Shown here in pieces: positions 1 to 6,800 of a stretch of DNA of 19,129 nt. The notes under the pieces were generated by a model. It had not been told where the DNA came from. It worked only from the letters and a program-made list of their open reading frames with translations, and did no database searches. The translations under genes were made by a program, and so were the position numbers. The stretch is from contig LGRX02013981.1 in the NCBI GenBank assembly GCA_001247695.2, positions 1 to 19,129 on the forward strand, written 5' to 3'. This stretch comes from Cymbomonas tetramitiformis. Taxonomy: Eukaryota > Chlorophyta > Pyramimonadophyceae > Pyramimonadales > Pyramimonadaceae. Positions within the stretch are counted from its first letter, which is position 1. Each line of letters begins with the position of its first letter.

Positions 1-252
1 TCCTCCAAATAGCGCTTTCAGCAGCCTCTGGACGTTTCTGGCAGTTTCTCTAGCACCTTCTGGTATCCTCCAGCAGTACCTTGACTGGAGCATTTTGGGA
101 CCTACGGAGCACAAATATCGTCTGGAGCCTTACTGGACCCCTGTATTGGACCTGACACACCTCCTTTCGCAGTTGCTTGACTCTTGCTCGCGCTCCTAGG
201 CACTCAAAAATCGTGTCGCGGAGCCCTGGCGAAATTTTGAGTTCGCTGGTGT
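1..252. other. Non-coding left edge, possibly U3 or 3' region of element 1
   Basis: No convincing gene is visible. The frame of the following ORF is closed by a TGA at 238-240. The stretch lies upstream of a proline-rich ORF and a TATA-like box, so it could be part of an LTR or 3' region of element 1. The second LTR copy needed to test this is not in the window, and I see no copy of these bases elsewhere in it. Confidence 0.3.
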
Positions 253-645
253 ATGGCAGTTCCTCCACAAGAATACAGAAGAGCGTGGTGGAAGCAAGGA
301 CCTATTAAGTGGGTATTCCCTCCGGATCCTACCTACCCACCAGCACGGGCGCTTTCTGGCAGAGCGGCCCTCCTTCCCCTTCTTCCTCTGACGACGAAGC
401 GGAGGACAGCGACTGAACGCCTGGACAGAGTCACACTGGCTATCCCACCAGCACACTACGACCGCGAGTGGCATCAGCAGGGGAACTACTTCTTCAATTA
501 CCCGGCTGACCAAGATTTAGCAACCCATCCCGCGCTTCCTGGTGCATTTCCAATAGCTGTGATCGACGGCGTTCCCCCATCGCCAGACATTAGTCCTCCT
601 CCTTCTCCTCCTCCTTCGCCCCCAGAAAGCGACATCGAAGAGTAG
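253..645 (+). CDS. Hypothetical 130-aa proline-rich protein with an internal duplication
   Basis: The ORF starts at the first ATG after an in-frame TGA (238-240) and ends at TAG 643-645. I do not recognise the family. The protein contains two diverged copies of a module of about 30 residues with pattern Y-x-R-x-W-x-x-Q-G-x(6)-P-x-D, ending in A-L. One starts at EYRRAWWKQG (about residue 8) and one at HYDREWHQQG (about residue 68). The C-terminus is a Pro/Ser run followed by acidic ESDIEE. The stop codon abuts a TATA-like sequence and a retrotransposon Gag begins 85 bp further on. It could therefore be an accessory 3' ORF running into an LTR U3, or the tail of an upstream element. No signal peptide, membrane segment or catalytic motif is visible. 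The conserved duplication favours real coding, but the function is unknown. Confidence 0.4.
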   Translation: MAVPPQEYRRAWWKQGPIKWVFPPDPTYPPARALSGRAALLPLLPLTTKRRTATERLDRVTLAIPPAHYDREWHQQGNYFFNYPADQDLATHPALPGAFPIAVIDGVPPSPDISPPPSPPPSPPESDIEE

Positions 646-653
646 ATAAAAGG
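646..653 (+). promoter_or_regulatory. TATA-like box ahead of gag-1
   Basis: The sequence ATAAAAGG immediately follows the stop codon of the 130-aa ORF and lies 77 bp upstream of the likely gag-1 ATG at 730. That position fits a U3/R promoter of an LTR retrotransposon. It is assigned from sequence and position only. Confidence 0.35.
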
Positions 654-729
654 CGAGCAGACTCCACCCTCTGCTCACCTGTGGCTTTTGCCACACCCAG
701 CTCTCGATTTAATCAGCTCTACAGTCAGC

Positions 730-2173
730 ATGTCGCAACACACCTCAGAGCCGCTTTCCGACATGGGAGTCAGTTCAGAGTCGCTACGCCCCCCTTTATT
801 TTCACCCTTCACCTTTCCGTCCCCCACCGCATTCGCTTCCACGTTCCCCTTCCCTCTCCCGGGCACCACCATGCCCTATACCGCTGTACCACGCCCATAT
901 ACTCTACCCGATGGCACCCCTACGCAAGCTGTGTGGAATGGCTCCAGCTGGGTATTTCCCCAGACAGCGCCCATGGCTGGGGGAGTGTCCCCAGTACCAT
1001 TTACATTGGGGACCCATCACCCCATGGGTTCGTACCCCACGCCATATCAACAGCATCTGCAACAGCAGCAGCAGCAGTGGCTACCAGCAACAGTGGCCAC
1101 AGCAGCAACAGCCGCTGGAGCCAGTGCAGCAGCAGCTACAGCAGCAGCAGTTCCAGCAGCAGCAGTTACAGCAGCAGCAACAGCAGCAGCCGCAACCGCA
1201 GCCGCAACAACAACCACAGCAGCCCCATCAGCTGGTACCAGCTACCTCGGCGCTTCATGACTCTGGTGCGGATCTCTCATCGCTGCAGCACTTCATCAGC
1301 ATCAGCGCCGCAGCCCTGCCAGACCCTCTGCAGGTACCCCCTGACAGCGGAGCTCAGCAGAGCGTCTCGGGCGGGACCCAGCTCTTGGTGCGCCACCTCC
1401 CCGCGGTGGCAGCAGTCTCAGAGACCCGCCGGCGTCGGCGTTCCCGAAGAGTATCCTCGGGCCCTGCGACGCACGGTAGGCACCTTCCAGGTCTAAGCCA
1501 TGCACCTGATCACTCCGACCCCGACTCCGGTACGGACGTCAGCCGCACCAGCACGGGGTCCAGAGGCAGCCGAAGCACGCAGGCGCGGGCTGAGCGCAGG
1601 CGGAGGGCCGCCCACAGGTCCGGATCTGACTCGGACGCGAGCAGCCGGAGCGAGCACATTCGCAGGGAAGTCCTGGCGGCAGTACAGGCCCTGGACATCT
1701 CCGCGGTGCTCTCGAGAGGACTCGCCCCGCCCGGCGCGACGACATCTGCAGGAACCTCTCCATCAGGCGACCCTCAGAGCAGCGCGCAGGGGGGCCTGAC
1801 GGCGGATCATCGACTCGAGGCGGACGCCGCTGACAGCGTAACCCCCCCAGTGTCTCAGATTGTCGCTGAAACCGCTCCCGCCGAACCTCCCACTCAGGGT
1901 CGGCCAAATCCCCTCAACATGATGGTGACTCGCCGGCGGCAGTCGGTGGAGACGGTAGTGCACGGCAGTGGCAACCCTGACTCGGAGCGCAGGGACCCCA
2001 GTTCAAGGGACTCGCCCCCAGGCCCCCCTAGTGATCCACCTCAAGACCCCCCTGACGACCCCGCTCAAGGACCAGAACCCTCCTACCCTCAGTACCCCTA
2101 CCAAATAAGGCCGGGTCCATGCGGTCCCGGGACCAATAGGGACCCATCATGGACCCCATATGGACCCGTATGA
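730..2173 (+). pseudogene. Element 1 Gag-like N-terminal region, frameshifted in poly-Q tract
   Basis: Two overlapping frames look like one original ORF. The frame from ATG 730 encodes a Ser/Pro/Thr-rich start (MSQHTSEPLSDMG) and runs into glutamines near 1048-1078, where its translation degenerates into Ala/Thr runs. The +1 frame then continues as poly-Q, followed by a basic Arg/Ser-rich region and a short helix-like stretch, EHIRREVLAAVQALDIS, to the TGA at 2171-2173. A repeat-length change in the CAG tract at about 1065-1085 would explain the switch. The organisation (low-complexity N-terminus, Arg-rich block, short helix) resembles the gag of element 2, with its ERRLKLERHRRKELTDQEVL block. 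No capsid core or CCHC knuckle follows. The next thing downstream is an RNase H tail, so most of gag, protease and RT is deleted. The Gag assignment is inferred from context. The ATG at 911 is an alternative start for the second frame alone. Confidence 0.5.
1048..1225 (+). repeat. CAG/CAA poly-glutamine tract
   Basis: This is an imperfect run of CAG, CAA and CCG triplets that reads as Gln-rich in one frame, Ala/Thr-rich in the second and Ser-rich in the third. Length change in this tract is the likely cause of the frame switch in the surrounding Gag ORF. Confidence 0.85.
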
Positions 2174-2849
2174 ACCTGGCAGAGAGCTTAGCCGCAGACA
2201 GGCACGCTGGTACATGGATCTGGTGGAGGTGGGAGTCCCGAGAATGGAGTACATCAAGGGAGCGCTGCTGCTGGTACCAGACGCCCTGTCCAGAAGACCC
2301 GACTTCAAAGACAAGGACGTTCGCGAGGGGTTGAAGGAGGCGGGAGTGATCGACCCCACCTCAGACCTGCCGAAAGACCCTCTGGCAACGCTGGAGTCTG
2401 AATGCTTCTCCAGCTCACCACCCGCAGCTCATCCCCACTGGGCTCAGACGGTTGACTGTTGGCTCTCAGCAGTGGAAACCCTCTCCGTGGCGGAACAGGC
2501 CATGGACATGGGGGAGACCATCGCTCTCGTTAATCCGAAGCTCTATAAGGGAATGAAGGAGGATCACCTCGACTTCGACATGCCTGACTGGCCTGAAGCT
2601 GATAGCGCGAAGCCGACAGAAGCTCCACACCAACCCCCTGACAGAGCTCCACCTCAGATAAGGATAACGAGGAGCATGTCACGCGCTGGAAAAGCCTCTA
2701 CGACCCCAGCGCCTCCACAGTTGGCGTCACCGAAGACGCGAACGCCTACATCACAAGCTGACGCATCGGAGGCGCCCGCTGAGAAGGTGCCAGTGAGCTC
2801 ACCACCCCCGCAGCAGGCGCCCCAACTGGACTGGTATTCTTGGAATTAA
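2160..2849 (+). pseudogene. Ty3/Gypsy RNase H C-terminal fragment with a proline-rich tail
   Basis: An ORF of 229 codons from ATG 2160 to TAA 2847-2849. Its first 45 residues match the end of Ty3/Gypsy RNase H: ELSRRQARWYMDL, then a short beta segment, then VPDALSRRPD. This is the family motif LSRRQARW ... VADALSRRPD. RNase H catalytic residues lie further upstream in the family and are absent here, because the sequence joins directly to the Gag-like region of element 1. The remaining 180 residues are a linker rich in Pro, Ser and Ala that I do not recognise. No integrase follows. The junction at about 2150-2185 is therefore a large internal deletion removing the gag core, protease, RT and most of RNase H. 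The ATG is probably fortuitous. Only 14 bp separate its stop from the next gag ATG, with no LTR between them. Confidence 0.75.
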
Positions 2850-2863
2850 TTTCTGGAAACGCC

Positions 2864-3041
2864 ATGGACCCTTCCACCACCTTCCCTCTGACACCCTTAG
2901 ACCCCTCTCCACCAACCGCTTCCACCACCGCACCTGGACCTTCGGGCCCTTCCACCACCACCTTCCCTCCTTACCCCTCAGTCGGTACTGGGCAGGTTGT
3001 AGACGTACACCAACCTGCCCCGGACGTGCCCGTCAGCATGC
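2864..3041 (+). pseudogene. Element 2 gag, 5' part, interrupted by element D
   Basis: The ORF begins at ATG 2864 (MDPSTTFPLTPLD) and is rich in Pro, Ser and Thr. Its last intact codons are GTC AGC ATG, followed by a C at 3041, where element D begins. If element D and one copy of ATGC are skipped, the same frame continues at 10638 and enters the MQPG repeats without a stop. This piece and the ORF at 10634 onward are therefore two halves of one gag gene. In place, the frame continues into the terminal repeat and stops at 3140-3142. No capsid fold can be assigned from these 59 codons. The ATG at 2864 is the first in frame in this stretch. Confidence 0.7.
3038..3041. repeat. Target-site duplication ATGC (left)
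   Basis: ATGC directly precedes the TGTCAC left terminus of element D and matches ATGC at 10634-10637 after its right terminus. Excising element D with one copy keeps the host gag frame open, which supports this as a genuine 4-bp duplication. Confidence 0.8.
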
Positions 3042-3425
3042 TGTCACAAACCACGGCTTATCGTGTACCTCAGCCGGGTTGTGACACTTGCTGTAGCAGT
3101 CTCTGTGACGAACATATGACACGCGCTGTACGGTACGCGTGAGGAGTTATGACAGTGAAGAGATACGGAAAGATAAGCGGGTGTTACACTTGTTAAGAGA
3201 TAGTGAGAATAAGTAGGGCGGCGTGGAAGAGTGAGGCAGACGCTCATTTTTGTTTTGCCTTCGTAACAGTGATTCCGAAAATAGCCAGGACTCGCTTAAG
3301 ACCGCGAAAACAGCAGTGTTATGAGATAATTTGTAAGATACAGTATTCTTCTACTTGTAAAGGTATACATTTGTGGACTTGCTCTTGTGCGATAGCGTCA
3401 GAACTGTAATTAACAGTCTTTTTCA
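3042..3425 (+). repeat. Terminal repeat B, left copy
   Basis: A 384-bp segment beginning TGTCACAAACC and ending TCTTTTTCA. It is repeated at 10023-10409 with about 99% identity; differences include an extra TAA in the right copy and a few substitutions. It forms the left end of element D and is followed directly by the leader rather than by repeat A. Confidence 0.9.
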
Positions 3426-3442
3426 AAACAAAAATGCGCCAT

Positions 3443-3465
3443 ATTACAGACATGTCGTCTGTAAT
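3443..3465. other. Perfect hairpin in the leader of element D
   Basis: ATTACAGAC and GTCTGTAAT are exact reverse complements separated by the 5-base loop ATGTC. The hairpin starts 18 bp after repeat B, where a primer-binding site would normally lie, so a role in priming or packaging is conceivable but unproven. Confidence 0.6.
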
Positions 3466-3514
3466 GCTGAGAGTTCAACAGCAGTCCTGAAGAACGAGAC
3501 CTCTGAATGGTGAT

Positions 3515-3547
3515 GCCAGGGACGGATTTATCCGTACTGGTAAGCCT
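3515..3547 (+). repeat. Leader direct repeat, copy 1
   Basis: This 33-bp core matches 3731-3763 with two mismatches, and weaker similarity extends to about 90 bp. It contains the palindromic element ACGGAT-TT-ATCCGT. Confidence 0.8.
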
Positions 3548-3730
3548 TGGAAGAGGTTGAGGGAAGCAGGCTGTTGCGGCACTCGAAGTTCACCAGTCTT
3601 GCAAAGTACAGCGACAGCGATCAGAGCGGAACCGGTTGCCAATTGTACACCATGACTGCAGCGTTGAGAATTATGTGCTGGGCTATTTCGGGGAGTGACA
3701 TCCTGCTGGAGCAAAGCACCAGACGGTAAA

Positions 3731-3763
3731 GCCAGGGACGGATTCATCCGTACTGGTACGCCT
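3731..3763 (+). repeat. Leader direct repeat, copy 2
   Basis: Second copy of the 33-bp core, 216 bp downstream of the first and just ahead of the polyprotein. It contains ACGGAT-TC-ATCCGT. Confidence 0.8.
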
Positions 3764-3827
3764 GAAGGCGTAGAGCGAAACAGGACTGTCAGTGGACACT
3801 ATCATCACCGAGGAGAACTGGGAGGAG

Positions 3828-6800
3828 ATGCGCAACGTGGTAAGGAGGTGCAGCTACTGCTTCGCCAACAAGCCGCAGGACATCAAAGGCTACCATGGAG
3901 GCGCGGCACATGCGACCTTCGCCATCCCTTTCAAGGACGAGACTAAGGTAGCTTATCAGCGACCGAGGAAATACAGCCCGGGAGAGCAGGAGATCATCGA
4001 CCTGCACTGCAAGGAACTGCTGGAATATGGCTTCATCGAGCCGGCTTCGCAGCACTGCAGACACGCCAGCAACGTGGTGGTCGCGGGGAAGAAGGATCAC
4101 GACACTGGACAGTGGACCTCGACGAGGTTCTGCGTCGACCTCCGGAACACGAACCGGTTGTCGCTGAAGGATAACACGTTACCACATCGTCCAGAAGAGC
4201 TCTACCAGCGCGTGGCCAAGGCCAAGTTCAAGACTACCCTGGACGCGACCAAGGCGTTCCACCAGATTCCCATGACCACTGAGGAGGACAGGGACAAGAC
4301 AGCGTTCTGGTGGGGCAACCAGCTTTATCGCTACACATCCATGCCGTTTGGAGCAGCTGGAGCGACCGCAGCCTTCATCAGGATCATGGACTACGAGTTG
4401 CGTCACCTGCAACACTGCACGGTGGCGTACGTCGATGACGTGTGCATATACTCAGACACCGCTGAGCAGCACATCAAGGATGTGGAAGCCGTGCTTCGCA
4501 CTTTGGGGGATGCAGGGATACGTCTGCATTCGGGCAAGTCGACCTTCGGGTCAGCCACGGTGGACTTCTTGGGCTACCGCATCGGCTATAACACCATTGG
4601 CGCGCAGGACATCAAGTGCAAGGCCATCCAAGAGCTGCCCAAGCCCGAGGATAAAACTGGAGTACGCTCCATCCTTGGACTCATGAACTATTACAAAGGT
4701 CTGGTGGGGGAGCCCATGGGACCCAACTACTCAGAGATGGCACGACCATTGAACGACTTGCTCAGAAAGGAAGTGTTGGATGTCAAGGAAGCTTGGGGGA
4801 AGGATCAGGACCAGGCATTGCAGGCATTGAAGGACGCCCTATGTTCGGGGAGATGTTTGAAGCCCATTGATTACAGCAAGCCCATCTTCCTCTACACGGA
4901 CTGGAGCAACCATGGCATTGGCGCAGTGCTGGGACAGAAGGACGAGAATGGCGTAGAGCACATCTGCGTGGTGATCAGCCGCTCGCTGTCGAAGACCGAG
5001 AGACAGTACGCGAGCTTCCAGGGTGAGATGCTGGCAGTGGTGTGGGCAATCCGCACATTACGACAGTACCTGCACGGGATCCACTTCACGCTGATTACCG
5101 ACCATTCGCCGCTCACAACACTCATGGAGAAGGGGGACCTGCAGGATCAACACCTACGCTGGGCCATCAGCCTCCAGGAGTTTGAGTTCACGGTCCAGTA
5201 CCGACCAGGTCCGAAGAATGAGAACGCGGATGTGCCATCCAGGTACCCACTGCCCAGCACCGCAGACGAGACTGGTGCCCGCTTGGACCGTGAAGGGGAC
5301 CGAGCCAGGGAAGTGGGGAGTGCCGAGAGGCTAACGCGCTGCTTCACAGACACCATCTGCTTGGAAGTGACCAGGGAACCACCACTTGGTCCAGAAGTAA
5401 GCCCAGAAGCCCAGGTGGCCAACTACTGCGAGAACATGGTCAGGGAGCAGCTGGGGACCAGCGCAGTCCATCGACTGTTTGACTTACACTACCAAGAAGA
5501 GTTGGAGTGCAACAAGGGGGTCATGTTTGACACTGACCACCCGGAAGTGGCCAGGTGCTCGGGCAGGTTGACTCGAGTCGCCTGGGATGCCCTCAGCCAG
5601 GTCCGGCCAATCAGGGGTATGCATTCTGGCGGCTCACCGGCGATATACGGCGACGAGACCATGGAGGGTGGCAAGCTCAAAGTGCCGAAGAAGATCGACA
5701 CGAGAGTGATTGACAAGAGCTTCTTCCGGGAAGCCAGAGAAGAGGGCGTGGTCTGCTACGAGCCGTGTGGGGGCCTGTGTGCTGGACTAGAGATGCTCTT
5801 GCGCTGCGGAGTTAAGGTCAACAAGTACCTCTACCAGGACATCTCGAAGTCCAGCCAGACGGTAGCCAGGGCCAGGTGCATGGCGCTCAGCCGCCGTCAT
5901 CCTGACTTGTTTCGTGCCGAGGCAGCCCACTTGGAGCAACTGCCCAGCAACATCGAAGACACCAGCCTCATTGACCTTGTACATGCAGGGGCGTTGAGTG
6001 GAGAGCAGTGGGTCATGGTGTGTGGATATCCATGCCAGGACCTGTCACCAGCTGGCAAGCTGGCTGGTCTGGAGGGCAGGCACAGCAGACTGTTCTACCA
6101 GGCAGTGCGAGTCCTCTCCACGCTGCAACAGCTGCAGCCTCAGCGACCGCCAGCATATGTGCTAGAGAACGTTTCTCCGTTGTCACACAGGGAGAACTCG
6201 AAGATCAGGAAGGAGGTGTTTCCCATCATCAACAGCGTGGTGGGCCAGCCGGTGTCCTTTGACGCGGCGCGCGCGGGATCATACGCGCATCGCCTACGAG
6301 CATATTGGAGCAATCTGTTTCAAAATCAGCAGTTCAATCTGGTGATGGAGCGGGTGGACAGACCACCAGACAGATACGTGCGCGATATTTTGCAGCGAGG
6401 CTGGAAGCCGCGCAGGGTTGTCACAGGAGACAGGAAGCCTCACTACACCGCCAACGTTGTGGGGGAGCCTATGAGAGTATTGCCAACCATCTTGGCGACA
6501 CAAAACTCTCGTGCTTTTCGCGCGCCTCGCGCAGGCACAGTGGTAAGGAAAGGAGATGATGATGAAGTGGGGGAGACCAGAGAGGTTAACCTGGACGAGA
6601 AGGCAGTTGCCATGGGGTACAGCGCGGGTGAGCTGCGCGCGGCGCATGGCATGAAGGACGAAGAATTGGCAGGAGTGCTTGGCCTTGCTATGGATCGAAG
6701 AGCAATGGAGCTATTGTATGCGATTGCCGAGGTCAGCACGACCAAACTGCCGAAGAGTGAGGAGAGTGAGGAGGAGGAGCATGGCACGCTAGCTGCCATC

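Larger units (their letters stand above)
3426..3791 (+). other. Leader of element D with hairpin and duplicated segment
   Basis: This 366-bp leader lies between repeat B and the polyprotein. No gag or protease ORF fits. It begins with an A-rich stretch in which I see no TGG-initiated tRNA primer-binding site. It contains a perfect 9-bp-stem hairpin (3443-3465) and two diverged copies of a segment of about 90 bp (about 3483-3573 and 3699-3788). The reading frame of the polyprotein is closed by TAG at 3771-3773. Confidence 0.6.

Noticed and set aside
688..1260. 190-codon ORF as an independent gene
   Set aside because: It lacks an ATG at its listed start, and after the poly-Q tract its translation becomes Ala/Thr low complexity; it is better read as the 5' part of a frameshifted Gag from ATG 730.
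3042..3425. Repeat B as a simple complete LTR with 3' partner 10023-10409
   Set aside because: The outer boundary defined by the ATGC duplication and restored gag frame is 10633, not 10409, and the flanks of a B-to-B element (CATGC and TGTTG) do not match.
3426..3445. tRNA primer-binding site after repeat B
   Set aside because: No TGG or recognisable tRNA 3' complement; the sequence is A-rich and then a hairpin.
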